Positions 53,301 to 64,000 of a stretch of DNA of 64,000 bases are shown here, piece after piece. The first letter of the stretch is position 1; each line of letters opens with the position of its first letter. Both the position numbers and the translations under genes were made by a program. The notes under the pieces are model-generated. The model had not been told where the DNA came from, searched no databases, and saw nothing but the letters and a program-made list of their open reading frames with translations. The DNA is from Gambelia wislizenii. Taxonomy: Eukaryota > Chordata > Lepidosauria > Squamata > Crotaphytidae. The DNA lies in NCBI GenBank assembly GCA_030847615.1, contig JAUMIR010000001.1, positions 63,563,501 to 63,627,500 on the forward strand. The letters are read 5' to 3'.

Positions 53301-55081
53301 AGAACAGGATGCTGAGGGAATCCTTCCTCAGTCAACTCCCAACCCCAAAATCTAGCAGGATGAGATAGATTGGCCTCAAAGGGTTTTTGTGCTCCAGCAG
53401 GTAGGGTTGCTATATTCCAGTTCCCCAAATCCAAGTAGTCTAAATTACACTTTTGATCAATGTGCAAGTTATATATATTATGCAGATTTTCATGTTATGT
53501 AAATTAAGCATATTGATTGTTGTATTCATTTTCTACCCCCATGTTTTAGCCTTGAAGTAAGAATGGGAAGAATTTTTGAAAATATTCAAAAAATCCTCAA
53601 AAAACATGTTTTTCAAGTGTCAAGAGACTGTGATAAGACAAATCCTGGACTGGCAAGAATATCACAATTTGGCCTTATAGTGAGCAAAATTTGGCACATA
53701 GTTGTTTGTGCAGAAAACAGCATTTTCTGTCCAGGAAACAGCTTTTTTTGCATGGAAAATAATAGTTCAATGCAGAAATATTAATTTCTGAATAGCAAGG
53801 TTTGCTTTTTGGAAGTAACAAATATATTTTCAAGCTGTGGTTAGTTGAATTCATGGATAAAGAATCTGTAGAGAAGGAGGGCTGACTGTACAAATACATG
53901 AATCTTCTCTGCACCTTTATTTTGGTGTAAGACTCACTTAACCCACTAAAACATCTAAGTAAAGAGTTCACATACCCAAGACAATAAATGTGCATTTAGT
54001 CCTTTCAAAAGGACCTTAGCATTTCATAATTATTTGAAACAACCTTCCAGGAATCTATCCAGAACAAGCAGATATCTACTCAATAAAATTCAGTGTACTG
54101 GCCCTCTTTCCTTCTCCCAATTCTTCTCCTTTCACTCACTGGTTTAAAGGCTCGGAGATTTGTTTCTTTCAAACCAATAAGCCAGCACACTTTGCCTCAT
54201 AATTTGGATGTCAGAAAGGGTAAAGAGTTACCCTTTTTTTAAAAAAAAATGAAGCTTAGAATCAGAACCACCTAACGGTACAATCAGGCAAAAGGTAGCA
54301 TGCCTAGAATTTAGGTAGAAGTCAGCCAACTAGGACCCACAGACCTTAATGACAAGTCTCAGGAACTTCCCAAGGCCTAAACAGTGCTTCAGGGTATTCA
54401 TTGTGTTCTTATCTGTCTGTGCCACATTCTCCACATGGACTTAGTATAGTGAACAACTGACTTGCCCAAATTTATTTTGACAGACCTTGGGTTAAGGCAG
54501 GACAACTGCCAGGGTTGAGGGATACTTTGACTCTCCATGGGACCTTGAAGGGTGGCATCCCCACCACACCATATCATGCCCCACTGTGCATTACCCCCCC
54601 CCCCAGATTTCACCCATAAGTAAGCTGGGAGCAATTTTGCTACATTTTTGGCCCCCACCTGAGACAGTCCCAAGCCAGAAGTAGCCTTTTTTCACTGCAC
54701 ATGTGAGCCATGAGTTATGTAGAAGGTTGAAAAAAGGCCTGTTCATAGTCTTACATGGTCCAAGAGAAACAAAAAATGTGGCAAAAAATGTTCCCACACT
54801 CCTAGTATGTGTGGAATAACCATGTTTTTTAAAAAAATCAGAAGGTTGGCAGGATTGATGGGACTCAAAAATGGCCTTGGAGCTGCATGTGGCCCGCAGG
54901 ACACTCTTTCTCCACCCTTGCCTTATCCACTAACTGTCACATCACCATTAGATGGGCAGTGTGCAGTAGGCCTTTTTCTTCATGGACAAAACTACTCAGC
55001 CCTAGAGGCCATCTAACCTTTCTCAGTAACTGTAGAGTAGATGGGTGGTTGGCATGCTAAGGCCACAGCAAATGAGAACTA
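53301..55081. other. No gene recognised
   Basis: Plain DNA. GCTGCATGTGGCCCGCAGGA near 54881 resembles the hAT-like repeat ends at 17884 and 35733. The open frames are short and without motifs. Confidence 0.4.
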
Positions 55082-55408
55082 GAATCATAGAGTTAGAAGA
55101 GAACACAAGGGCCATCAAGTCCAACCCCTGCCCTGCAAGAATACACAGTCAAAGCACTCCCGACAGATGGCCATCCAGTCTCTGCTTCAAAACCTCCAAA
55201 GAAGGAGACCCTACTACACTCTGAGGCAGTGCATTCCACTGCCAACAGCTCTTATTGTCAGGAAATTCTTACTAATGTTTTGGTAGAATCTCTTTTCCTG
55301 TAGTTTGAGTCCATTGCTCCTTGCCTTAGTCTCTGGAGCAGCAGAAAACAGGCTTGCTCCAGCCTCTGTACAACAACCCTTCAAATATTTAAACATAGCT
55401 ATCATGTC
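55082..55408 (-). mobile_element. CR1 3' fragment, first of two stacked copies
   Basis: Starts AGAATCATAGAGTTAGAAGA on the plus strand and encodes on the minus strand the RT C-terminal stretch [11 protein letters not shown]. It stops in CTATCATGTCA, where the 3' end of another CR1 begins. Diverged, with several indels. Confidence 0.85.
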
Positions 55409-55420
55409 ATAGAATCATAG

Positions 55421-55722
55421 GACTTTTTCAAATGGGGGTAAAAAAACCCAAGGAGCTCGGGAGATGAACGCTTATAGAGCCCCGTTTCAGACGCCACTAT
55501 CGTCCTCTGTCCTCCTCCCAACCTGCCCCCGTGCTTCCTCCATGCCAGGGGAGAGAGAAATGCACTGCTTTTTTATTGACAGGGGTTCTCAGTTAATAAA
55601 AACAGTGTGTTTCTCCCACCCTCGGCTTGGGAGGAGGATGGCGTCATATGAAACGGAGTGCTGTAAGCGAGAAAGCGTTGTCCTCCTCCTGACAGGGGTT
55701 TTATTCCTCATTTGAAAAAGTC
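55421..55722. mobile_element. 302-bp non-autonomous DNA transposon inside CR1
   Basis: The ends are GACTTTTTCAAATG and CATTTGAAAAAGTC, a perfect 14-bp inverted repeat. The pentamer CATAG flanks both sides (55416-55420 and 55723-55727) as the target duplication, although CR1's own CATAG repeats make the exact length uncertain. No transposase. The superfamily is not assigned. Confidence 0.85.
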
Positions 55723-56467
55723 CATAGAGTTGGAAGAGACCACAAGGGCCATCCAGTTCAACCCCCTGCCATGCAGGAATAAACAAGCATATACCAGACA
55801 AATGTCCATCCAGCCTCTGCTTAAAATCTCCAAAGCAGGAGACTCCACCACACTCCAAGGCAGTGCATTCCACTGCTGAACAGCTCTTACTGTCAGGAAG
55901 TGCTTCCTGATGTTTAGGTGGAATCTCTTCCTGTTCTTTGAGTCCATTGCTCTGTGTCCTAGTTTCTGGAGCAGCAGAAAACAAGCTTGCTCCATCCTCA
56001 GTATGACATCTCCTCAAATATTTAAACATGGCTATCATGTCACTTCTTAACCTTCTCTTCTCCAGGCTAAACATGCCCAGCTCCCTAAGTCTCTCCTCAT
56101 AGGGCATGTTTTCCAGACCTTTCACCATTTTGGATGCCCTCCTCTGGACACATTCCAGCTTATCAATATCCTTCTTGAGTTGCACAGTATTCCAGGAGAG
56201 GTCTAACCAATGTGGAATAGAGTGGCACTATTACTTCCCTTGATCTAGACTCCATAATCCTATTGATGCACCCTAGAATTGCATTTGCTTTGTAGCATTT
56301 ATTTTGTAGAGGATGCTGCACCAGCTTTTTTAGCTGCCGCATCACACTGCTGACTCATGTGGTTCACTAAAACTCCTAGATCCCTTTCACATGTACTGCC
56401 ATCAAGCCACATGTCACCCATCCTATATCTGTACATTTAATTTTTACTGCCCAAGTGTAGTATCCTG

Positions 56468-56875
56468 TTGAACTTCATTTTGTTAGAACTTGTTATCAGT
56501 GGGATAACAAACTCTGAACAGATAGATGGTGTAGCCATGGGCAGCCCTCTGAGCCCTGTGATAGCAAACTTTTACATGGAACATTTTGAGAAACACCACC
56601 AAGAAAGCCCACAACATGGTTCTGATATGTGGATGACACTTTCACCATTTGGAGCCACAAAGAAGATTTGGCTGCATTTCTGAACCACCTGAACATCATC
56701 CACCTGAACATCCAATTCACAATGGAAAAAGAAAGGGAAGGAACATTGCCATTCTTGGATGTCCTAGTCATCCACAAACCAAACCAATGATTGGGCCACA
56801 AGGTATACAGAAACCCCACACACAGAGACAGATACCTGCACAAGAATGCCAATCATCACCCAGTCCTCAGGGGTA
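56468..56875 (+). pseudogene. Penelope-like element reverse transcriptase fragment
   Basis: Plus-strand translation gives [20 protein letters not shown], the characteristic RT block of Penelope-like retroelements. In other frames there follow the remnants of the catalytic D-D region (DMWMTL, shifted), FTMEKEREGTLPFLDVLVIH and YRKPTHTDRYLH. Several frameshifts break it. The GIY-YIG endonuclease is absent. It is embedded in a CR1 fragment. Confidence 0.85.
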
Positions 56876-56957
56876 TTTGTTACCCCTCCTAATTTGGTGT
56901 CATCTGCATACTTGATAAGTATGCCCTCTATTCCATCATCCAAGTTGTTGATAAGCT

Positions 56958-58046
56958 ATTGATAGTTCAGGCCATTTATGAGTTTGTAACCAATTTTTTG
57001 TCATCCTGATTGAGGCAGGCCACAAAGACACCCTAGCCGAAACTTCTTTAGATTGGTCCAGAGTGTGTTTGCAATGGGAACAGACCAGTACATAGCACCA
57101 TGTGCTCATGTTGTGCAAGTGTTGTGTCAACATAGATGGAAACCTTGGAAAAATTACCTCTGTGGACAATTCTCAGAATTCTCCAGCCAGCATGTCTACA
57201 GAAGAAATTGCCAGGAGTTATAATCCAAAAGGTAATCTTTCCAAACTCTACTTCTCTGTTAACACCACACCTTTGCCAGCTGGGATATTCTGGGAGCTGC
57301 AATCCAAAAAAGTCACTTTTCAAGTTCTCCATAGATGTTACTATTGGACAAGTAGGGGGAGAAAAGACATACAACAGTTGTGGCTCCATATCTATATAAC
57401 ATCTGCTTGTTCTGTATGTTCTGAGGAGCAGCAGTTTCTATTCTCACTTGCTTACCAGTGCCACTGTTAAACAGCCAGCAGATTTAAGAGCTAAAGTAAT
57501 TATTCTGGGAACAAAGCTCTCTGACCTCAGTATTTCACATTAGCCCAGGGCCTGTTCATATTGTACAGCCTCTAAGGCTGGTTTTGTATTTATCCAGAGC
57601 AAATATTTATCCCTCATAAATTTAATGAGAAAAGAAAGGAACATATATTTTTTCTGTAATCAGTGTAGCCTTTGGCATGCCAACATTTTGAAGGAGCCAG
57701 TGCAATGGATACAGAAAAGACAAAACACCACAGCCAGAACCCTGTTTGCAGCTTACATATGTGGGAATTAGAAGTGGGCAGTTCTGTAACATCTGTGTCC
57801 AATAAAGGGCTGCTATTATGTTACTATGTAGGGGAGCTGGCAAAGTAGACGGATATACAACATGGTGCATTGGGACACCAGCTAAGGCGTGCCAATGTGC
57901 ATCGTTAAAGCCTTATACACATCCAGACACTCTTGCCAGTGTCCTTCACAATTCTTCACTCTTGCCAGAGTTCTTCACAATTTACTAACAGGGTTTCTTA
58001 GCATCTCTGCTACACAGTGAAGTATACATGAAGTTATGTGATGTAG
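56958..58046. other. No gene; repeat relic near 57274-57320
   Basis: GCCAGCTGGGATATTCTGGG followed by AGCTGCAATCCAAAAAAGTC is a form found in many reptile interspersed repeats. A weaker similar stretch lies at about 57180-57240. No gene is supported. Confidence 0.35.
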
Positions 58047-58242
58047 GCTGCATCTGCACTGGAGAAACTGCCATGGTTCAATGCTATGAAATTCTGGAAG
58101 TTGTAGTTTTATGAGATATTTACCCTTCTCTGTCAGAGAGCTCTGGTGCCACAAAAAACTACAAATCCCAGGATTCCATAGCATTGAACCATGGCAGTTA
58201 AAGCGGTGTCAAACTGGATTATTTCTGCAGTGCAGAGGCAGC
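58047..58242. mobile_element. Palindromic MITE with 5-bp target duplication
   Basis: The left arm CTGCCATGGTTCAATGCTAT and onward is matched by the reverse complement of the right arm CATAGCATTGAACCATGGCA for about 43 bp with few differences. The outer ends also match (GCTGCATCTGCACTG and its inverse). TGTAG flanks both sides (58042-58046 and 58243-58247). The left arm has lost about 28 bases present in the right. A fragment of the same family lies at 36411. Confidence 0.85.
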
Positions 58243-58607
58243 TGTAGACCATGATAGAGGATTCCAGCCCATATTCACAAAATATTCTTCATGGTACTAG
58301 CTCAAACTGTATCAGAAGGCTTGAACTATAATCTAAATTGTACACATGGCTAAATGTGTAGTGGGCAGTTCTAATTTGGTGTAAAAAAATAATCAGATAC
58401 ATCCTCAATACAGTACTTCATCCAGCATGGAAATATGGTTCAGCTACTGTTGTCACCACATGTTAACCAAGATAAGTTTACCTGGCATGTCTGTCTAGGT
58501 AAATATCTTTATTCAGAAGATACCACATCTCAGGATCACATCACAACTATTCTTTTATGCCATATTTTCCTGAGTGTCTTTCATATTACACAATTATAGC
58601 ACAATTA

Positions 58608-58762
58608 TTCCACTTTAACTGCTATGTCTGCATCCTATAAAATCCTGTGGTTTGTAGCTTGGTTGAAAATACTAAAGGAACTTTCCGGCTGGAAATTCTA
58701 AATATCCGTCCCTAAACTGCAGATCCCAAGATCCCATAGGATGAAGCCATGACAGCTAAAGA
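58608..58762. mobile_element. Second, decayed palindromic MITE
   Basis: The left arm TTTAACTGCTATGTCTGCATCCTA and the right arm, read on the opposite strand as TTTAGCTGTCATGGCTTCAT, are inverted with many mismatches. It resembles the family at 58047. The lizard SINE 3' fragment follows directly. Confidence 0.55.
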
Positions 58763-58920
58763 TAGTACCCAGCTTGTGGGGGCAATTAGCTAACGCACAT
58801 TGGAAACTGCTTAATGCAGTGTAGATGTGTAAATTGCTATTGCTTAAAAACAATTTGTAAGCCACTCTGATAACCTTTGTGGCTGAAGAGTGAGGTATAA
58901 ATAACTAATTAAAAAAAAAG
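58763..58920 (+). mobile_element. SINE 3' fragment
   Basis: AGTACCCAGCTTGTGGGGGC, AATTAGCTAACGCACATTGG and CACTCTGATAACCTTTGTGG match the tail half of the SINE at 8551. It ends in an A-rich tail. The tRNA-like head is missing. Confidence 0.78.
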
Positions 58921-59181
58921 ATGAATCATATTGCTTTGTGAAATGTGAAAGTGTCCCTGGTTTACTTGGTATATACTATCAGAATGTGCATCTACGACTA
59001 AGCTCACTCAGCTGTGTATCAGTGGTTAGATCTGTCTCTGTTGTGTCCCACATTCAAAGATGCTCAAGAAGCATAAACCACACATCCCAAGAGGCAGCCA
59101 GTTTATCAGTGAGTCAATGCATTGCTCTTCTTTCAAGTAGCTTGTGAATGCACAAAATCTTTCCAGGTTCATAGTTGCTCT
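58921..59181. other. No gene recognised
   Basis: About 260 bases without a recognised feature. Confidence 0.5.
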
Positions 59182-59433
59182 GTGGAGGCATGATAACCCC
59201 AAAGGCACCAGATTCCATCTGATTTTGGAAGCAAAGCAAGGTCAGCCCTGGTTAGTACTTGGATGGAAGATTGCCAATGAATAGCAGATGCTGTAGGCTT
59301 TATTTCAAAGAAAGGAACTGGCAAAACCATCTCTGAGTATCCCTTGCCTAGGAAAATCTTATGGAATTTTCCATATTATGGGGTCACCATAAGTTGACAG
59401 GTGACTTAAAGGCACACACACGCACACACACAC
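59182..59433 (+). mobile_element. 5S rRNA-derived SINE (SINE3-like)
   Basis: The head matches 5S rRNA: CATCTGATTTTGGAAGCAAA, GGTCAGCCCTGGTTAGTACT, TGGATGGAAGATTGCC and GCTGTAGGCTTT, with scattered changes. The body and tail include GGGGTCACCATAAGTTGACA and a CA repeat. AGTTGCTCT occurs at 59173-59181 and 59434-59442 as a target duplication. The internal Pol III promoter of 5S rRNA would have driven it. The tail resembles that of the outer SINE at 8362, which suggests the same LINE moved both. Confidence 0.85.
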
Positions 59434-59442
59434 AGTTGCTCT

Positions 59443-59871
59443 AAAGGGGCAGTGTCCTGAAACTAGAAGCCACAGTTCCACCAAGGTTTCATATTGTCTA
59501 TGATACACAGCCACTGGGAAGAGTAGGCCAATGTATGCCTTTAGCTCATTGATGTCAAAAGACTTCTACACTTAAATTTTGATAAGGTTCCTCCTGTTCA
59601 ATACTCTGAATATGAGTTGTGCCTTCTTTATCAGCATGTCCACTTGGTCTTTCCTAAATAGAATTAGGTAAGCATGCAATTTACTGCCCTACCACTCCTG
59701 GGAAACCCTTGGATAACAATGGCCATGGAACCATATCTTCCATGTGTAGGAGGCATTTCCAGAAACTGCTCGTCAACTGTACTGAATGAACATTGTTTTC
59801 ATGTTCTGAGCAGCTTTCAGCAAATAGTGCAATGTTTGCATCTTCACATGTGCAGTAATCACTCCTAGAGA
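59443..59871. other. No gene recognised
   Basis: Plain sequence between a SINE and an LTR. Confidence 0.45.
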
Positions 59872-60337
59872 TGTAGTAGCCATTTGCACTCTAATGTCTA
59901 TTTGCTGAATGCTGTCACCTTACAATCACTATTTGGGGTCAGACTAGATATCCCATGAGACTCTGGGACACTGCAAAGTCTTTTTCCTTTAACTCTCAGG
60001 CCTAGTCAATGTTCCTTACTAATCAAGTCTATGTTCCATAAACATATGATATGCTAATGTAAACAAATTCTTTCTCTAATAACAGTTGAACTGTACCCAA
60101 ATGTTCCTAAGCTATCTTGCCTTGAACTATCAACAGTTGTCTCAAGGAAGAGAAATTGCTGACACCAAAGAGAAGGAGGAGGGAATGGCTTTTTGCATAC
60201 TGTCATTATTGTATAAAAGTATTCTGTAGCTATAGCTCTTGGCTCTGACTCTTTGGAAGGTATTCCAGTCAGGCCCACCGGTGTAATAAAACTCACTTTC
60301 CAATCCGTGGGTCTGCTGTTCCATGATTTCTGCAACA
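59872..60337 (+). mobile_element. Solo LTR, ERV-like
   Basis: The 466-bp segment starts TGTAG and ends CAACA, with GAGA at both flanks (59868-59871 and 60338-60341), a 4-bp target duplication typical of gammaretrovirus-related endogenous elements. A TATA box (TGTATAAAAG) lies near 60210. A polyadenylation signal (AATAAA) lies near 60288, and about 50 bases later the LTR ends. There is no internal coding region. Confidence 0.6.
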
Positions 60338-62559
60338 GAGAAATAACATAACAGCTGACTGTTATGGTCAGCTCTACTAAGTTCACTGCTTCTTTCAGTG
60401 GGAGTTGACTTCTCCCACTCATCTCACTATTAGAGTAACTGTAATGTAGAGCTTTATTTGCCATCCCACCTCATCTACCTCATCCAGAATGCAGGAAAAT
60501 GATTTTAAAATTTGTACAAACACACCGTTACTGTTGATGGAGCAGCCATAAAATTATTCTCCAGGAAGTCTACCTCTCCCAGGAAATTCTGAATGCCAGT
60601 GTTGCCCTGACTGAAAATGTTAGCTTCACTTTCATGAAGAGGACACTTGATGTTCTTAGTAAAAAATAGGTTGTTTATGCAAGAAGCAGGATTCAGGTTA
60701 TAATTCTCCTCCTGATTTTCTCTACTTAGGCAAGGAACACAGGGTTCGCTTCCTAACAGAGCATTCATGCCAGCTTCACTGCATCATGCTGCAACCACAA
60801 AACCACAGGGATCTTTTTTATCCAGTATATTAGATTGGCAAAATGTAGTGAAAGCCTTCCTTGTAGGTCTATGGTGGGTCCCCCCACCCCTGAATTCTAC
60901 AACAAACTGTGACAGTGGGGGATTAACAGTGTCATATGACTGGATAAGAGTTAAGATTCTTTTAACAACTTATAGATCTTGTGACATTTTTAGAATTTAA
61001 GATGTGTGAAATTTTTGCTCTTGGTGTATTATATTCATTTTATCCTCTGCTGCAGCTTAAGCTGTATTTACATTTCATGGTTTTTCTTATCAGTTCTCCT
61101 TTATGGCAAGCCACCTGAGAACTTTTGTTCCTGGATGAAGTATAAATGGCATTAAATACTTGAATGACTACACCCTGAAGGGTGCTTGTGGTCTGATCTG
61201 CCTGGTTCAATGAGAAAGCAGCATCCTGTTTGGATTAAGATGTGGCAAGTGAAAAAAAAATAATTTTAGTAAAGTATTCACAGACATGTTACTTGTAATC
61301 CCAATATTTAAAAGGTAACATAAAAGCTGAGATCCTACATCATGGTCCTGTAGGTGTATCTGGGGGTAGTGGGGAAAATGAGAGCATTGCCCCCTCCCCA
61401 AATAAGAATTCCACTACACCATGAAACTTTCCTTCAGTCCCCAGATCCATGGCATTTTAGTAATGTAAAACTTTAGGGGAGCATCCAGAAATACAGTTTT
61501 GGCATCCAAAGAAAAGGAACAAGCAGAAAGACAAGAGAATGCAAACACAGCAAATGTTGGAATTCTAGGTGTGAATGATATTCATTGTCTCACTCTCTGC
61601 AATGCTAAAAATTTGGGGACTGAAGGAAAATTCCATGGGAGGGGGCAGTACTCTTATTGGGGGAACAAAGCCCTTCCCCATGTAGCTTTACCCAAGGGTA
61701 CACTCATGTAGTTCACTGGTGATTGTGCTACACAATCACTTCTGCAGAATAACAACATTGGGCAACCAGTTGCTTATCTACCAATGTGCTTGCTGCTTCT
61801 TCAATCTCAGCAAATCAAGTGGTACATTGAAGACACTTATGAGTAATGATGCACCATCTAAGAATGTGAACCTGGGTGTGCAGAAGTTGTTGTTAACTGC
61901 TTGTCAAGTCAGCAACCCTATGAATGCGAAACCTCCAGGTCACCCTATGTTTAACAGTCCTGCTCAGGTCTTACAGACTCAGGGCCATGGCTTCCCTGAT
62001 GAAGTCTATCCATCTGGAATGTGATCTAACTCTTATCCTACTGCCTTCTACCTTTCCAAGCATTATTGTCTTTTCTTGTGATTCCTGTCTTCTCATGATA
62101 TGGCCAAAGTACAAGTCTCAGTTTAGTCACCTTGGCTTCAAGGGATAGTTCAGGCTTGATTTGCTCAATGACCTATTGATTTGTCTTTTTAGCAGTCTGA
62201 ATATAGGCATTATGCCATCACCAAAAAAGTACAACCAGAAGCTTAAGGAAATTTTCCCATGCATAAAAACCAACGGGATGCCAGGCATTATTTTTTCAAT
62301 GTAGAGGGTTTTAAAATGTATCTGATATTTTCATGTATGCACAATGGATTAGACAGTTATTTGCAATGCACAACACCAGACTTGTGAATCTAATATCACT
62401 GAGTCTGCAACCACAGGCTGAGCTATGGAAGAAAGGGCAGGAGAAAGAGAATAATAGAAGTTTTCCTCTATTGTATCTCCAATATATCATCAGCCATTTT
62501 GGGCATCCAAGTATTGAGAATCATCACTGTGACAGCTACCATTCAGAAATGTGTGTCCT
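60338..62559. other. No gene recognised
   Basis: AT-rich DNA with no motif-bearing frame. A possible repeat near 61900-62130 is unclassified. Confidence 0.4.
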
Positions 62560-63590
62560 AGAATCATAGAATCACAGAGTTGGAAGAGACCACAAGGGCC
62601 ATCCAGTCCAACCCTCTGCCATGCAGGAATACACAATCAAATCATTCCCGACAGATGGTCATCCAGCCTCTATTTAAACACCTCCAAAGAAGGAGACTCT
62701 ACCACACTACGAAGCAGTGTATTCCACTTTTGAACAGCTCTTACTGTCAGAAAGTTCTTCCTAATATTTAGGAGGAATCTCTTTTCCTGTAGTTTGAATC
62801 CATTGCTCCATGTCCTAGTCTCTGGAGCAGCAGAAAACAAGCTTGCTCCATCCTCAGTATGATATCCCTTCAAATATTTAAACATGGCTATCATGTCACC
62901 TCTCAACCTTCTCTTCTCCAGACTAAACATGCTCAGCTCCCTAAGCTGCTCCTCATAGGGCATGGCTTCCAGACCTCCCACTATTCTGGTTGCCCTCCTC
63001 TGGACATGTTCCAGCTTCTCAATATCCTTCCTGAATTGTGGTGCCCAGAACTGGACACAGTATTCCAGGTGAGGTCTGACCAAGCAGAATACAGTGGCAC
63101 TATTACTTCCCTTGATCTATACTATACTATTACTTCCCTTGCACTAAACTCCTATTAATGTAATCTAGAATTGCATTGGCTGTTTTAGTTGCTGCATCAC
63201 ACTGCTCACTCATGTTCAGCTTATGATCCACTAAGACTCCTAGATCTTTTTCGCATGTACTGCCCTCAAGTCATGTGTCACCCATCCTATATCTGTGCAT
63301 TTCATTTTTACTGCCCAAGTGTAGTATCCTAAATTTCTCCCTGTTGAAATTCATTTTGTTAGTATTTGACCAGCTTTCTAATCTGTTGAGGTCATTTTGG
63401 ATTCTGATCCTGTCCTCTGGGGTATTAGCTACTCCTAATTTGGTGTCATCTGCAATCTTGATAAGCATACCCTCTATTCCCTCATCTAAGTCATTGATAA
63501 AGATGTTGAATAGCATTCGGCACAGGACAGAAGCCTGTGGCGCCCCGCAAGTCACCTCTCTCCAGGATGAAGAGGTACCTGTTGGACTTG
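62560..63590 (-). mobile_element. CR1 fragment, 5'-truncated
   Basis: The plus strand begins AGAATCATAGAATCACAGAG and gives, on the minus strand, RT C-terminal sequence ([38 protein letters not shown]) and then KIADDTKLGV with the catalytic Asp pair. It ends near 63572 in the motif B region. A short duplication (ATACTATTACTTCCCTTG, near 63108-63140) and frame breaks are visible. It is older than the two long CR1 copies. Confidence 0.88.
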
Positions 63591-64000
63591 AAGGCAGTCT
63601 CCTAATATGACATGCAGAGAGACAGAGGCAAGTGAAGGAGAGTTTCTTTGTCCAGAGGAAAATGACCAAATCCTCCCAAGCAAAGACTAAGTCTGAAAGG
63701 CACATCCATGGAAGTGAATTCAGCTGCTCCTAATCATCACTGAAAATCTCTATTTTTTCCGCCCAACCTCTCTCTCATCATTTTCTCGTATCTCAAGCTC
63801 TCCCCTCCTGCAGCTGAACCAACAGTCATGTGTAAGGATATAGTCTCAGAGCTAATTATATGTAGCAGTAGAAACAGAGCCCCCCAGAAGTGCCACGTAT
63901 AGACCCTATCAATTCAGGAAAGTGCAGCCAAGATACAATTTTTCCACAATGAAACTGTGAGTCTGCACAATGAAACAGTGAAACTGTACCAACTAAGATA
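63591..64000. other. No gene recognised
   Basis: The final 400 bases carry no recognised gene or repeat. Confidence 0.45.

Larger units (their letters stand above)
55409..56957 (-). mobile_element. CR1 fragment carrying two later insertions
   Basis: The CR1 3' end (CATAGAATCATAG) begins at about 55407. It is interrupted by a 302-bp DNA transposon, continues at 55723 with CATAGAGTTGGAAGAGACC, and encodes RT C-terminal sequence ([17 protein letters not shown]). At about 56465 a Penelope-like RT segment intervenes, and CR1 resumes near 56876 (CCTCCTAATTTGGTGTCATC). It ends near 56957. About 70 bases of CR1 are missing across the Penelope segment. Confidence 0.85.

Noticed and set aside
59182..59302. 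Possible functional 5S rRNA gene
   Set aside because: Many changes from 5S, a SINE tail and a target duplication show it is a retroposed SINE.
60054..60464. 136-codon minus-strand frame
   Set aside because: It runs antisense through a solo LTR, so it is a shadow of that repeat.

Overview
The window is vertebrate nuclear DNA, most likely from a squamate reptile (a lizard). The basis is its transposon mix: CR1 LINEs with the ATTCTATG-type 3' end, L1 LINEs, an Ngaro-type tyrosine-recombinase retroelement with an SGNH hydrolase, Penelope-like fragments, tRNA- and 5S-rRNA-derived SINEs, solo LTRs and short palindromic DNA transposons. I found no convincing host-gene exon, structural RNA gene, CRISPR array or bacterial operon. 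It reads as intergenic or intronic DNA shaped by successive insertions.

Layout. 1-20 kb is mostly plain AT-rich DNA with scattered insertions: a CR1 3' fragment (3.8 kb), a solo LTR (5.5 kb), a SINE inside a SINE (8.4-8.8 kb), a Tigger-like palindrome (9.2 kb), an L1 3' fragment with its target duplication (10.1 kb), a TIR element (12.1 kb), a composite microsatellite (14.0 kb) and a Penelope-like terminal segment (15.0 kb). 20.3-27.4 kb is a three-level nest: a DNA transposon interrupted by a minus-strand non-LTR element, which is itself interrupted by a plus-strand, nearly full-length CR1. 29.5-30.2 kb holds a young inverted duplication.

36.4-47.8 kb is a minus-strand L1 whose ORF2 is split by a 6.96-kb Ngaro element (gag-like ORF, RT/RNase H, tyrosine recombinase, SGNH hydrolase). 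48.15-52.4 kb is a second nearly full-length CR1 on the minus strand, in inverted orientation to the first. Its ORF1 (zinc finger, coiled coil, SGNH esterase) is open across all 325 codons. Next come an LTR with a polypurine tract, an L1 3' fragment, stacked CR1 fragments carrying a 302-bp DNA transposon and a Penelope-like RT fragment (55.1-57.0 kb), palindromic MITEs, a 5S-derived SINE (59.2 kb), a solo ERV-like LTR (59.9-60.3 kb) and a CR1 fragment (62.6-63.6 kb).

How the parts relate: each LINE encodes its own nicking and reverse-transcription proteins, and the SINEs, MITEs and solo LTRs depend on enzymes made elsewhere. Nearly every protein gene here carries at least one frameshift, stop or catalytic substitution. 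No wholly new system is evident. The strongest points are the nesting order with restored reading frames, the chimeric 5' end of the plus-strand CR1, SGNH hydrolases in two unrelated retroelement classes, an interstitial telomere tract in an L1 spacer, and the near-identical inverted repeat.
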